Shown: positions 1 to 9,538 of the stretch, in pieces | Numbering within the stretch: position 1 is the first letter of the stretch | Layout of the letters: each line of letters opens with the position of its first letter | Assembly: GCF_000015045.1 (NCBI RefSeq) | Contig: NC_008609.1 | Coordinates: 3,585,501-3,649,500 of the forward strand | Direction: 5' to 3' | Length of the DNA stretch: 64,000 nucleotides | From: Pelobacter propionicus DSM 2379 | GTDB taxonomy: Bacteria > Desulfobacterota > Desulfuromonadia > Geobacterales > Pseudopelobacteraceae | Made by a program: the position numbers and the translations under genes | The notes under the pieces: model-generated | What the model was told of the DNA's origin: nothing | What the model saw: the letters and a program-made list of their open reading frames with translations, nothing else | Databases searched by the model: none

Positions 1-2188
1 TGGGAAACAGCTCCGTCCTGCAGGGGTTGTTCCTGGTCAGGCAGCCGCCGCGCAGTCCGCTCAGCAGGGAACCGCTGGCGCCGTGCAGCGTCGCGCGGGA
101 GCTCATCAGGCCGAGCAGCAGTTGGCGGAATTCCTCGAAATAGACGGCATCGCACAGCACCCCCTCCACATCTCCCAGCATGAGCGGGCAGATAACGAGA
201 AGCGGATGGCGGTCGGTTAAAGACTGCACCCGTTCGTGGGAGAGCCAGGTCAGGGGAATCTGGTAAACCTCGGGCACCCCCTCGGTGTAGCTGACCTGGA
301 CAAAGGCCAGCAGAAACAGCTCGTCGTCCTGTTTGAGCTGGCAGGTATCGATCACGCTGATCTGGCTGATCACCCGTCCCTTGCCGAAGAACCAGCAGAC
401 CCGCTGCAGGTAGCGGGGGATGATCGCAGTGCAGAACCGCTCCCCGGCCTTGCCCTTGAGCACGTCCCACCAGGGGCGCCCCTCGCGCAGGCGGAGCCTC
501 TGAACCTCTTCGCCGGTTTCGCCCCGGGGTTCGGCGCCACGCAGCACGAACCAGAAATGATCGTGGGGACCGGCGGTGAAGTGGTAGCGGGTCTCCTGGA
601 TCACGGGGAAGCGGTTGCGGCTGAACAGCTCTTCGGGGACCATGCCCGCATGACGCGACAGGTCCACTGAAACAGTCTGGGAGAAGCGCGACAGGTTGAT
701 CACCACCAGGATCTTCTCATCCTCGTAACAGCGGGTGAAGGTCAGCATCTTGGGGTTGTCCGAGGCCAGCATCTCCAGGCTGCCGCAGCCGAAGGCCTTG
801 TAGCGCTTGCGCATGGCGATGGTGCGGCGCATCCACCAGAGCAGGGAGGTGGGGTTGCGCTCCTGGTTCTCCACGTTTATGGACTCGAAGTTGTATTCCG
901 GCTCGATGATCACCGGCAGGTAGAGCTGCTGGGGGCTGGCAATGGAGAATCCGGCGTTTCTGTCCGGGTTCCACTGCATGGGGGTGCGCACGCCGTTGCG
1001 GTCGCCCAGGAAGTAGTTGTCGCCCATGCCCAGCTCATCGCCGTAATAGATAATGGGGGTGCCGGGCAGGGAGAAGAGCAGGATGTTCATCAGCTCGATC
1101 TTGCGGCGGTTGTTGCCCATGAGCGGCGCCAGGCGGCGACGGATGCCCAGGTTGATGCGCGCCCGCGGGTCCGAGGCATACACCCGGTACATGTAGTCCC
1201 GTTCCTCGTCGGTCACCATCTCCAGGGTCAGCTCGTCGTGGTTGCGCAGGAAGATGGCCCACTGACAGCCTTCGGGGATGGCCGGGGTCTGGTCCAGGAT
1301 GTCCATGATGGGAAAGCGGTCCTCCATCTCGATGGCCATGAACATGCGCGGCATGAGCGGAAAATGGAAGGCCATGTTGCTCTCGTCCCCGGCGCCGAAA
1401 TAGGCGGCGGCATCCTCCGGCCACTGGTTGGCCTCGGAGAGCAGCATGCGGTTTTTGAAGCAGTCATCCAGATGGGCGCGCAGCTTCTTCAGGAAGGCGT
1501 GGGTCTGGGGGAGGTTCTCGCAGTTGGTCCCCTCCCGCTCGAACAGGTAGGGGACCGCGTCCAGCCTGACCCCGTCAACCCCCAGCCGCATCCAGAAGTC
1601 GATCACCTTGAGCATCTCCGCCTGCACCCGGGGGTTGTCGAAGTTCAGGTCAGGCTGGTGGGAGTAGAAACGGTGCCAGTAATAGGCCTTGGCCAGGGGG
1701 TCCCAGGTCCAGTTGGAGGCCTCGAAGTCCTGGAAGATGATCCGCGCCTCGGCGTACTTCTCCGGGGTGTCGCTCCAGACGTAGAAGTCGCGGTGGGCCG
1801 ATCCCGGGGGGGCGCGGCGGGCGCGCTGGAACCAGGGGTGCTGGTCCGAGGTGTGGTTGAGCACCAGCTCGGTGATCACCCTGAGGCCGCGGGCGTGGGC
1901 CGCGCGCAGAAGCTGCTTGAACTCCCGCAGGCTGTTGTAGCTGGGATTGACGGTGTAGTAGTCGGAAATGTCGTAGCCGTCATCCCGCAAGGGGGATGGA
2001 TAGAAGGGGAGCAGCCAGATGGCCGTGACCCCCAGCTGCTGCAGGTAGTCCAGCCTGGAGATCAGGCCACGGAAATCTCCCATGCCGTCGGCATCGGAAT
2101 CGGCGAAGGCCTTGATGTGCAGCTGATAGATAATGGCATCCCGGTACCAGAAGGGGTTGTCCTCGAGCAGCGCGTCCTCATGTCCCAT
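1..2188 (-). CDS. treS: Trehalose synthase fused to maltokinase-like region (partial, C-terminus outside window)
   Basis: GH13 maltose alpha-D-glucosyltransferase, which interconverts maltose and trehalose. It is open to the left edge, with 729 codons visible. The catalytic set is in place: nucleophile Asp about 210 in DGVRLDAVPYLF, acid/base Glu about 252 in LLSEANQW, and Asp about 318 in FLRNHDEL. After the barrel and beta domain the chain continues with PRYLQRVCWFFGKGR and IPLTWLS, which resemble the cap at the start of maltokinase (Mak) domains, so this is probably a TreS-Mak fusion whose kinase lies beyond the window. Start chosen at ATG 2188 because GGAGGA lies 7 nt upstream; an in-frame ATG at 2203 has no such site. 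It overlaps the end of malQ by 11 bp. The TreS assignment is firm; the kinase part is inferred from its beginning only. Confidence 0.9.
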   Translation of the reverse strand, partial: MGHEDALLEDNPFWYRDAIIYQLHIKAFADSDADGMGDFRGLISRLDYLQQLGVTAIWLLPFYPSPLRDDGYDISDYYTVNPSYNSLREFKQLLRAAHARGLRVITELVLNHTSDQHPWFQRARRAPPGSAHRDFYVWSDTPEKYAEARIIFQDFEASNWTWDPLAKAYYWHRFYSHQPDLNFDNPRVQAEMLKVIDFWMRLGVDGVRLDAVPYLFEREGTNCENLPQTHAFLKKLRAHLDDCFKNRMLLSEANQWPEDAAAYFGAGDESNMAFHFPLMPRMFMAIEMEDRFPIMDILDQTPAIPEGCQWAIFLRNHDELTLEMVTDEERDYMYRVYASDPRARINLGIRRRLAPLMGNNRRKIELMNILLFSLPGTPIIYYGDELGMGDNYFLGDRNGVRTPMQWNPDRNAGFSIASPQQLYLPVIIEPEYNFESINVENQERNPTSLLWWMRRTIAMRKRYKAFGCGSLEMLASDNPKMLTFTRCYEDEKILVVINLSRFSQTVSVDLSRHAGMVPEELFSRNRFPVIQETRYHFTAGPHDHFWFVLRGAEPRGETGEEVQRLRLREGRPWWDVLKGKAGERFCTAIIPRYLQRVCWFFGKGRVISQISVIDTCQLKQDDELFLLAFVQVSYTEGVPEVYQIPLTWLSHERVQSLTDRHPLLVICPLMLGDVEGVLCDAVYFEEFRQLLLGLMSSRATLHGASGSLLSGLRGGCLTRNNPCRTELFP

Positions 2189-3686
2189 GATCGTTTCCTC
2201 CATGCCGTCCCCTGCCGTAGCGTTCCAGCCGGCTGCGCAGCGAGGCCGCCAGCCCCTCCGGAATCATCTCCCAGGTGAAGCGCCACTCCCAGTTGCCCCA
2301 GGGGGTGCCGGGAATGTTCATACGTGCCCCGCTGTCCAGACCGAGGATATCCTGCAGCGGCAGGATGGCGGTGTTGGCCACGGACATGAGCGCGGCGCGC
2401 ATCAGGTCGCCGGGGCAGTCGTCCCCGGCCGTGCCCAGGTAGGCGGCCATCTCCTCCAGCTCCGCGGCCGAGCGGGATTCGCACCACCCTCTGGTGGTGT
2501 CGTTGTCATGCGTGCCGGTAAACACCACGCCATGGGGGACGTGGTTGTGGGGCAGGTCCCGGTCGTCCAGGTCGGCGTCGAAGGCGAACTGCAGGATCTT
2601 CATGCCAGGGAAGCGGTAGCGGTCCCTGAGCGTCAGCACCTCCGGCGTGATCACCCCCAAATCTTCGGCAATGACCGGAAGCTCCCCCAGCACGTCCCGC
2701 AGGCGGTCGAACAACAACTCCCCCGGCCCTTTGACCCAGCGTCCCCCACGGGCCGTGGTGGCGCCGGCCGGCACCTGCCAGGCAGCCTCGAATCCGCGGA
2801 AGTGGTCCACCCGGACGATGTCGAAGAGCTCCAGGCTGGCCCGGAAGCGCCGGATCCACCACTCGTATCCGTCCCGCTCCATGGCCTCCCAGTCGTAGAG
2901 CGGATTGCCCCACAACTGTCCGGTGGCGCTGAAGTAGTCGGGGGGAACACCGGCCACCACCGTCGGATCGCCCTCTCGGTCCAGCAGGAACAGCCCGCGC
3001 TCGCCCCACACATCGGCCGAATCGTAGGCCACGAAGATGGGGATGTCGCCAATGATGGCTATTCCCCGCCTGTTGGCGTAACGGCGCAGTTCCTGCCACT
3101 GCCGCGCACACTGCCACTGCAGATAGCTCTGAAGCTGCATGTCGTGGCGGAGCCATTCCCCCTGCTGGCGGCGCGCCCGGGGGGTGATGCGGGCGAGCCC
3201 CTCGGGCCAGTGATTCCATACCTTGCCCTGAAAGCGGTGCTTGAGCGCCATGAAGAGGGCATAATCCTCCAGCCAGGGAGTATTGGCGCAAAACTCCCGG
3301 AATTCCGCCGTGCGACCCGCGTCCCCCCGGGCCAGGAAGGCCTCCCCCGCCCGCCGCAGCAGTTCCGTCTTGCGCAGGATAACGGCGCCAAAATCCACAT
3401 ACCCCTCGGGATACCCCTCCCCCTGGTCGGCGGAGCCCAGATCCCCCTCCTCCGCCACCCGTTCCAGGTCGATCAGCAGCGGGTTGCCGGCAAAGGCGCT
3501 AAAGGCGGAATAGGGGGAATTGCCGCAGGCAGGGGGGGTGAGCGGCAGAACCTGCCAGTAGGACATGCCCATGTCGCACAAAAGGTCCACGAAACGCCGG
3601 CCATGCACCCCCAGCGAGCCGATCCCGCCGGGGCCGGGCAGGGAGGTCGGATGCAGCAGGACCCCGCACCCTCGTCTGTTGAGCAT
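2178..3686 (-). CDS. malQ: 4-alpha-glucanotransferase (amylomaltase)
   Basis: GH77 disproportionating enzyme that moves maltodextrin segments between alpha-1,4-glucans; cytoplasmic, 502 aa, the usual amylomaltase length. Visible family motifs are LLHPTSLPGPGGIGSLG at the N-terminus, the nucleophile region RVDHFRGF, the acid/base region IAEDLGVITPEV, and the third carboxylate in FTGTHDNDTTRGW. ATG 3686 is preferred over ATG 3710 because AGGAG sits 6 nt before it. It lies 36 bp downstream of tamB and overlaps treS by 11 bp, so it is very likely co-transcribed with both. In this operon it would supply or trim maltodextrins for TreY/TreZ and TreS. Confidence 0.95.
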   Translation of the reverse strand: MLNRRGCGVLLHPTSLPGPGGIGSLGVHGRRFVDLLCDMGMSYWQVLPLTPPACGNSPYSAFSAFAGNPLLIDLERVAEEGDLGSADQGEGYPEGYVDFGAVILRKTELLRRAGEAFLARGDAGRTAEFREFCANTPWLEDYALFMALKHRFQGKVWNHWPEGLARITPRARRQQGEWLRHDMQLQSYLQWQCARQWQELRRYANRRGIAIIGDIPIFVAYDSADVWGERGLFLLDREGDPTVVAGVPPDYFSATGQLWGNPLYDWEAMERDGYEWWIRRFRASLELFDIVRVDHFRGFEAAWQVPAGATTARGGRWVKGPGELLFDRLRDVLGELPVIAEDLGVITPEVLTLRDRYRFPGMKILQFAFDADLDDRDLPHNHVPHGVVFTGTHDNDTTRGWCESRSAAELEEMAAYLGTAGDDCPGDLMRAALMSVANTAILPLQDILGLDSGARMNIPGTPWGNWEWRFTWEMIPEGLAASLRSRLERYGRGRHGGNDHGT

Positions 3687-3722
3687 ATGAGACTCCTTTA
3701 TCCAGTTCACCGCAGCAGGCCG

Positions 3723-6700
3723 TCACCTGAACTCCAGCTTGTAGTAGAGATCGACGCTGCTCTCGTTGCCAGCCTGGGTCTCGATCTGCCAGTTCCTGAA
3801 GATATCGTACCGTAACCTGACCAGATTGCTTCCGGTGAACAATGATCTGCCGTAACTGATGTAGAGCTTTGGCGTCAGATACTTGCCCACACTGAGGGCC
3901 GTATCGGCGACGCTCCCCTGCTGCGTGCTTGCCACGCTTCCGGGAGGGGTCACCTGCAGCGGCTTGTAGCCCATGGTGCCACTTACCCCCCCGCCATCCT
4001 GAACCTCCAGGCTGCTCAGCCCCAGCTGGTCCCTGATGCGATAGAACAGGACCGACGCCTGGCTGGAGCCGAGCAGGGCGCCGGCAGCCTTGGCCATCAG
4101 GTTGGTTTGGCTGCCGTTACCGCTCATGGGGTGGCCGAGCACCACATAGGCCAGGATGTCCGAGTCCTGCATGGCCGGCTCGGAGTAGAGCCTGGTGACC
4201 GGCCTCTGCAGGGTTCCCGCGACCGTCACGCCGGCCCGCACGTCACCGATGGTGCGCAGGGCCAGAAAATCCAGGGTCGGTCGATGGATGGGGCCGCCGG
4301 TGAAGAACAGGCGGCCGCGGACAATATCCAGGTTCACGCCGTAGGTGCTGAATTTCCCCTTGACCACCCTGATTTCGCCGCTGCTGGTAATCTTGTCCAG
4401 CCCGTTCATGGCCAGATCCATGCTGCCACCCAAGCTGGCGTCGATTCCGGAGGCCTTGACCCTGACCCGTTCCCCCAGCAGCACCCGCACCCGGGCGTCA
4501 AGGATGGGGGGCGATTCCGTGGCTGCCGGCGCGATGTTCCCCTCCCTGATCACGTCGCTGCTGGGCGAAACGAGGGTGCGGGAGGAGGCGCCGTTGATGC
4601 GCATCTCGGGTATGCGCAGCTCTCCGCGCACGGTGAGCCGCTGGGGAGTCCCCTCGAAACTCAGGTCCGGCGACCCCAACATGTGCAGCTCGGGGAAGCT
4701 GACCGCCTGGAAATTCTCGCCCCGTATGGTCCCCTTCAGGCCGCTCACCCGCCAGTCGGCCAGGGTGATGCGCGCCGTGGCACTGATCTGGCCCGGACCC
4801 GATACGGCTCGCAGGGAATCGATCAGGATCAGGTCCCGTTCAAGCCGGGCACTGAGCTGGACATCTTTCAGATGAATGCCCGCGCTGGGCAGAGAGGCCC
4901 CGGCCCGGGCAAGGTTCAGCCTCCCCTCCAGCTGGGGCGCGTCCCAGCTGCCGCCGATGCGGCAGTGGGCATCCAGCTCCCCGCTGGTCTCCCGGAGCAC
5001 TCCCGGAAACAGTGCGGCCAGCATCCCCTTCTCCTGGAACCGTCCGTCCAGCGAGACACTCAGGGGGGCGCGGGGATTGGGAGCCACCGGCAGGCGCGCC
5101 GCGACCGGCAGCCGGAAATCCGCCCGGAGCTGGCCGTACTGCTCCATGGCCAGGGAGAGCTCGCCGGAGAGCGCCTCCCCGTGCCAGGCCCAGCTAAGCT
5201 CCGCCGTCCTGAAGATCAGCTTCATCTCGCCATCTGGAGTGGCCCGCCGGACGCTCCCACCGGAAAGCTGGGCGCTGCCGTTCAGTTGGAAGCGTTGCCC
5301 CGCCAGGGTTGCTCCGTCCATCCGCCCGCTGAGGCGCCCCTCGACAACGGTGCCGCTGGGGAGCCAGGCCTTGAGCGGCCCCAGGTCGATTCCCTCCAGC
5401 TCCGCAGCCAGCGTTCCCCGTTCCGGCAGGGCCAGAGTAAGGGGAGCGGACGAGGAAAAATTGGCCCGCAGGCTCCCGCCGGTCGCCGTGGCCAGCTCCA
5501 TATCCAGCCGCAATCCCCGGTCGCCGCCGTTTACGGTCAGCAAGCCGCGGGAAAAGGTCATACTCCTCCCCCCGGTGGTGACGGTCCCGCTGGCAAGGAC
5601 GTTCCCCGCAAGGGAAAGCCGCTTAGCGGGCAGAAACCCCAGGCGCAGCGCGCCGTTGCTGTTTCCCGTTATGCGGCCATCCTTCAGGAACGGATTGAAC
5701 CTGCCCAGGTTCAGACCGGCCCACTGCGCCTGCAGCTCACCAACCAGGGGATTCGGGGCCAGATCAACGGAAATCTGGAGATATTCAGCCGTGCCTGCGC
5801 TGAGTCTCAGGGGGGAGAGGAAGAACCTCCCGGAGCCGACGCTAAACCTCGCCGGTGCGCTCAGCGCCCAGGGGCCAGCAGCGTCCCGGCCGGCCAGCCG
5901 GCTGATGGTCCCCCGCCATCGGGCATCACCGAACCCGGCGACCAGGGTCAGCCTTGCCTCGCCGCCGCCAGAGCGCAGGGTAGCGTTCAAGTCGTGGCGG
6001 GAGAGGGTGCCGTCCGCCCTGAGCGTGACGCTGTTCAGCCTGATAGTTTCGCGGCTCAGCTCCTTGAGCGCTGCCTCCAGATGCAGGGGATAGCCCGCCC
6101 CGCGCCCCAGTCGGGCGTTCAGGCTGGCCGTGGCCACACGCATCCCGGCCCAGGCCAGCTCATTACCCGTTCCGGTGATGGCGCCGCTGACCCGGCCGTT
6201 GTTCAGGGCCAGCCATCCGCCGGCCACGAGCCTCCCCTCGGTGCCCGGTATCAACCGGGAAAGTTCGCTGATGCGGGCACTGAGGTCGATTTTCCGGCTC
6301 AGCTTCCCCCGGGCATGCAGGTCAAAGCCGTTACCCGACAGCAGCAGTCGGCCAAGGGTGACCTCGCTGCCGTCGAGAGCGGCCCGCAGCTCGCCGGTCA
6401 GTGCCTGGCCGTGCAGGCGGCTCTTCAGCAGAGAGGCGCTGACCCGCCCGGCAGGCCGGCCGCTCTCGGGCCAGGCCATGGCGCCCGTCAGCGCCACATT
6501 CAGCACCCCTTTCCAGCCCGGATCGATGCGGGCGGGGTTGAGATTTCTGGCGCTGAGCTCCCCGTTCAGGGCAAAGCCGTCGCGCCACTGCATGTCCAGC
6601 CTTCCCCCTAGGGATCCATCCAGGATTGCGGCCTTCAACGGCGCCAGCCGCAGAGTGTGCCGCGTGCCCCGGCAGGTTGCGGAGAGCCTAGCCGTCCGCC

Positions 6701-7712
6701 ACCCCATCCCCTGGTTGGCAAGGATGAGGTCCCCCTGATAGCTGTCCAGGGTTCCCCTCAGGCGGAGGGTTCCCGACAGGTTGGTCGCCAGATGCAGCTC
6801 AGGGGCCAAGTCGAGCCCCGCGAGCGCCATGCGCAGCGACAGGAACGGTTGCGGAGCATTCAGGGCCAGGGAGCCATCGACGGTCAGCGTGCCCCTCCTG
6901 CCCGGCCTCTCCAGGCGGACCCGGCGCAGGTTGAAGCCGGTGCGCGTCATGCCCAGCTCTCCCGTCAGCCCGACCCTCCCCGCCCTGGCCGTGCCGCCCG
7001 TCAGGCTGACCGTCCCGGCAAGCTGCTCCCCCTCCCCCCTGCGCCCCGTTCCCACCCGCAACAGGAAGCGGTTCATCTCCCCTACCGGACGCGCCAGGGT
7101 GGCGGTCAGCTCAGCCCTGAGCGACGGATGGCCGAAACCGGCCGAGACGCTCCCCCCCACCCGTCCCACGGGCAACACCAACGAGAGAGCATCCAGGGTA
7201 AGCTGTTCGTCCCGCCAGGCCAGGGAGCAGACGGCGGAGTCCAGTCGCAGCGGCTGTTCCCGCAGCCGGCGATAGACAAGATCCGTCACCCGCAGCCGGG
7301 AGATGACGACATCCAGCAGGCGGCCCCACTCGGGTATGCGCGGCCAAACCAGATCCAGCGGTTTGTCGTCAGGAGGGGCATCGTCCTGGATGCGCACCCC
7401 CTCCAGGTTCAGCTCCTGCACGGCAATGGTGCCTGCCAGGAGCAGCTCCGGCTTCCAGCGCAGCTCAAGCCTCTCCACCTCCAGCAGCTGCCGCCCCACT
7501 GACAACCGCACCCGCTCCAGCAGCAGACGGCCGCGAAGCCTCCCCGAGACGTTCCCGGCCGAGAATGCGCCATCGCTCAGGGCGCCCATGGTGTTGATCA
7601 GCCAGTAGGCGCCCCGGGGCGTGGAGACGACCCAGGCGGCGCCGGCCACAACGGCAACGGCCAGGGCGCAGGTAAGGAGAGCCAGGGAGAGCCGTGCCAT
7701 CAGCCGCCTCAC
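3723..7712 (-). CDS. tamB: Translocation and assembly module inner-membrane component TamB
   Basis: 1329 aa AsmA/TamB-like protein. An N-terminal signal anchor (hydrophobic stretch about residues 8-28) is followed by a very long periplasmic region rich in alternating beta-strand segments. The C-terminus is the DUF490/TamB domain, with GNGSQTNLMAKAAGALLG-like segments and a strand-rich end closing in YYKLEFR. TamB-family proteins bridge the inner membrane and the outer-membrane partner TamA, and are implicated in outer-membrane protein or lipid delivery. The ATG overlaps the tamA stop by 4 bp, which suggests translational coupling. The partner gene directly upstream makes the assignment secure. 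The position inside a trehalose/maltodextrin operon is unusual. Confidence 0.92.
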   Translation of the reverse strand: MRRLMARLSLALLTCALAVAVVAGAAWVVSTPRGAYWLINTMGALSDGAFSAGNVSGRLRGRLLLERVRLSVGRQLLEVERLELRWKPELLLAGTIAVQELNLEGVRIQDDAPPDDKPLDLVWPRIPEWGRLLDVVISRLRVTDLVYRRLREQPLRLDSAVCSLAWRDEQLTLDALSLVLPVGRVGGSVSAGFGHPSLRAELTATLARPVGEMNRFLLRVGTGRRGEGEQLAGTVSLTGGTARAGRVGLTGELGMTRTGFNLRRVRLERPGRRGTLTVDGSLALNAPQPFLSLRMALAGLDLAPELHLATNLSGTLRLRGTLDSYQGDLILANQGMGWRTARLSATCRGTRHTLRLAPLKAAILDGSLGGRLDMQWRDGFALNGELSARNLNPARIDPGWKGVLNVALTGAMAWPESGRPAGRVSASLLKSRLHGQALTGELRAALDGSEVTLGRLLLSGNGFDLHARGKLSRKIDLSARISELSRLIPGTEGRLVAGGWLALNNGRVSGAITGTGNELAWAGMRVATASLNARLGRGAGYPLHLEAALKELSRETIRLNSVTLRADGTLSRHDLNATLRSGGGEARLTLVAGFGDARWRGTISRLAGRDAAGPWALSAPARFSVGSGRFFLSPLRLSAGTAEYLQISVDLAPNPLVGELQAQWAGLNLGRFNPFLKDGRITGNSNGALRLGFLPAKRLSLAGNVLASGTVTTGGRSMTFSRGLLTVNGGDRGLRLDMELATATGGSLRANFSSSAPLTLALPERGTLAAELEGIDLGPLKAWLPSGTVVEGRLSGRMDGATLAGQRFQLNGSAQLSGGSVRRATPDGEMKLIFRTAELSWAWHGEALSGELSLAMEQYGQLRADFRLPVAARLPVAPNPRAPLSVSLDGRFQEKGMLAALFPGVLRETSGELDAHCRIGGSWDAPQLEGRLNLARAGASLPSAGIHLKDVQLSARLERDLILIDSLRAVSGPGQISATARITLADWRVSGLKGTIRGENFQAVSFPELHMLGSPDLSFEGTPQRLTVRGELRIPEMRINGASSRTLVSPSSDVIREGNIAPAATESPPILDARVRVLLGERVRVKASGIDASLGGSMDLAMNGLDKITSSGEIRVVKGKFSTYGVNLDIVRGRLFFTGGPIHRPTLDFLALRTIGDVRAGVTVAGTLQRPVTRLYSEPAMQDSDILAYVVLGHPMSGNGSQTNLMAKAAGALLGSSQASVLFYRIRDQLGLSSLEVQDGGGVSGTMGYKPLQVTPPGSVASTQQGSVADTALSVGKYLTPKLYISYGRSLFTGSNLVRLRYDIFRNWQIETQAGNESSVDLYYKLEFR

Positions 7713-9538
7713 AGCTCGAACCCCACGGTAAAATGAACGTGCAGCGACGAAGATCGGCCGTTGAGCGGGCGGGCCAGGGAGAGATTCAGGGCGCCAACGG
7801 GGGAGTAGTAGTGCAGGCCGAACCCCGCCCCCTGATACAGCTTGAGTGAGCCGAGCGAGTCGAAGGCGTTACCGGCATCGAAGAAGACGGACAGGCCCCA
7901 GCTCTGGAAGAGTGCCCGCTCCAACTCCACACTGCCAACCAGCATCTGCCTGCCCCCCACCACATCTCCCGAACTGTCACGGGGGCCCAGGGATTTGTAG
8001 GAGTAGCCGCGCACGCTCCGGTCTCCGCCGGCAAAGAAGCGCAGTGAAGGGGGAATGGCACGCATGTGGTCGCTCAGCAGGGTTGTCCCCCCATCGGCCC
8101 GCGTACGCAGGGAAAAGCGCCCGGGGAGCGCCAGGACATGACTCCCCCCGACCAGGAACTGGACAAGCTCCGTGTCCGAGCCCAGCAGGCGGTGCGTCCC
8201 GCGCAGCTCAAGTCCGTAGCGGTATCCCCGTCGGGGGCGCAGCGGGTTGTCGTAACGGTCAACGGACAGGCGCAGTCCCGGCAGCAGGAGGCGTGCGCTG
8301 TCATCCTGGTCGCCCACCTCATAATCCTCGTACTGCCCCCTGATATAGGCCGTGCCCAGTATCCCCCTGCCGAAGCCATGGGTGCGGGCCAGCTCCATGG
8401 CCAGTATCCTGCTGAAATAACTGTCCGTATCTTCCTGCTGCACGTTCAGTTGCAGCGTCGTGGCGCTCCTGATGTCCCGCGGGCTGGGCCGGACATAGCC
8501 GATCACCAGCCCCTGGAGCCGCTCGGCCAGGTACAGCTGGGAGTTCAGTTCATGCCCCAGGTGGAACAGGTTCAGGTCGCGGTAGCGGAGGGTGAAGCGG
8601 CCGCCGGTATCGGTGCCGTAGCCGACGCCCGGCCGCAGGGTGATGCGGGGGGCTTCCTTCAGCTGCACGACGATCGGCACCCGCTGCGTTGCCCTGTCGG
8701 CTGTGCCGGCCGTGACCAGCACATCCCGGAAGCGCTCCGAGTTGGTGAAGTTGCGCTGGGTCTCGCCCAGCCGGGAGTGTGAGAATACCTCGCCGGCGCC
8801 ATAGTTCAGGTGGCGTCGCAGGAAGCCGTCCGGATAGTCGGGCGCCCCCTGGATGCTCGTCTCGCCGAAAGCATACTTCCCGCCCGTATCCAGAGCCAGA
8901 TGAATGACGGCGCTGGTGGCGCTTTCTTCGATGCGTATCTCGTGCCGCCCGTAGGCCGCGTCCAGGTAGCCCAGCTCCTGGGCCCGGGAGAGGAGCGCGG
9001 CCTTGGCCTCTTCGTATTTCTGATGCAGCAGCACATCCCCCTTCTTCAGGGGAAAGGTATCCACCAGGCGCCGCAGGCGGCGTTCCCCGCCGCCGGGGCC
9101 GGTCACGCTCACCCGCACCTCGCTCAGGCGCACCGCTTCGCCCGGCACGACCCTGACCAGCAGGCGAAGCGTATCCTGCGACTCCTCCAGGGAAACGGTA
9201 ACCCGGGCGTTATAGTAGCCGAACGGCTCAAGGGCGGTTTTGGCCCTGTCAACCGCCTGTCGTGCGAAACGTTCCAGCCAGAGACGGTCAACCGAGTCCC
9301 CAGCGGCAAGCTCATCAGGCAGGGCCAGCCACTGGCGCACATTTTCCCGGGCCTCACCCTCGATACCGCTCACAACGACCTCCACCGCCGGGGAGGCGAA
9401 GAGGGGGGGGGCGAGGAAGAGGCCGAGCAACGCAACGCGAAAAGCCTGCGTGACACAGCGCCGCGCCAGGGGGATGAATCTCGAAACCAGGGAGACGAGC
9501 GAACGGATCAGGGTTGAAACGGCAGGGTTCAAGATCAA
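7709..9538 (-). CDS. tamA: BamA/TamA family outer-membrane protein TamA
   Basis: 609 aa Omp85-superfamily protein. The N-terminus has a basic, hydrophobic signal segment ending near FASPAVEVVV. It is followed by POTRA-type repeats (about residues 50-280) and a C-terminal 16-strand-type barrel with surface-antigen motifs such as RFFAGGDRSVRGYSYKSLGP, the conserved VRGY/F lid motif. The last strand ends in aromatic plus Leu (FTVGFEL), as expected for outer-membrane barrels. It overlaps treY upstream and tamB downstream by 4 bp each. The length matches TamA (about 580 aa) better than BamA, and only a few POTRA repeats are present, so TamA is preferred. Confidence 0.92.
   Translation of the reverse strand: MILNPAVSTLIRSLVSLVSRFIPLARRCVTQAFRVALLGLFLAPPLFASPAVEVVVSGIEGEARENVRQWLALPDELAAGDSVDRLWLERFARQAVDRAKTALEPFGYYNARVTVSLEESQDTLRLLVRVVPGEAVRLSEVRVSVTGPGGGERRLRRLVDTFPLKKGDVLLHQKYEEAKAALLSRAQELGYLDAAYGRHEIRIEESATSAVIHLALDTGGKYAFGETSIQGAPDYPDGFLRRHLNYGAGEVFSHSRLGETQRNFTNSERFRDVLVTAGTADRATQRVPIVVQLKEAPRITLRPGVGYGTDTGGRFTLRYRDLNLFHLGHELNSQLYLAERLQGLVIGYVRPSPRDIRSATTLQLNVQQEDTDSYFSRILAMELARTHGFGRGILGTAYIRGQYEDYEVGDQDDSARLLLPGLRLSVDRYDNPLRPRRGYRYGLELRGTHRLLGSDTELVQFLVGGSHVLALPGRFSLRTRADGGTTLLSDHMRAIPPSLRFFAGGDRSVRGYSYKSLGPRDSSGDVVGGRQMLVGSVELERALFQSWGLSVFFDAGNAFDSLGSLKLYQGAGFGLHYYSPVGALNLSLARPLNGRSSSLHVHFTVGFEL

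Noticed and set aside
2189-2203. Upstream ATG for treS at 2203
   Set aside because: No ribosome-binding site at proper spacing, whereas GGAGGA precedes ATG 2188.
4107-6611. 834 aa plus-strand open frame
   Set aside because: Gly/Gln/Pro/Arg-rich shadow of tamB in the opposite strand; no domain and no ribosome-binding site.
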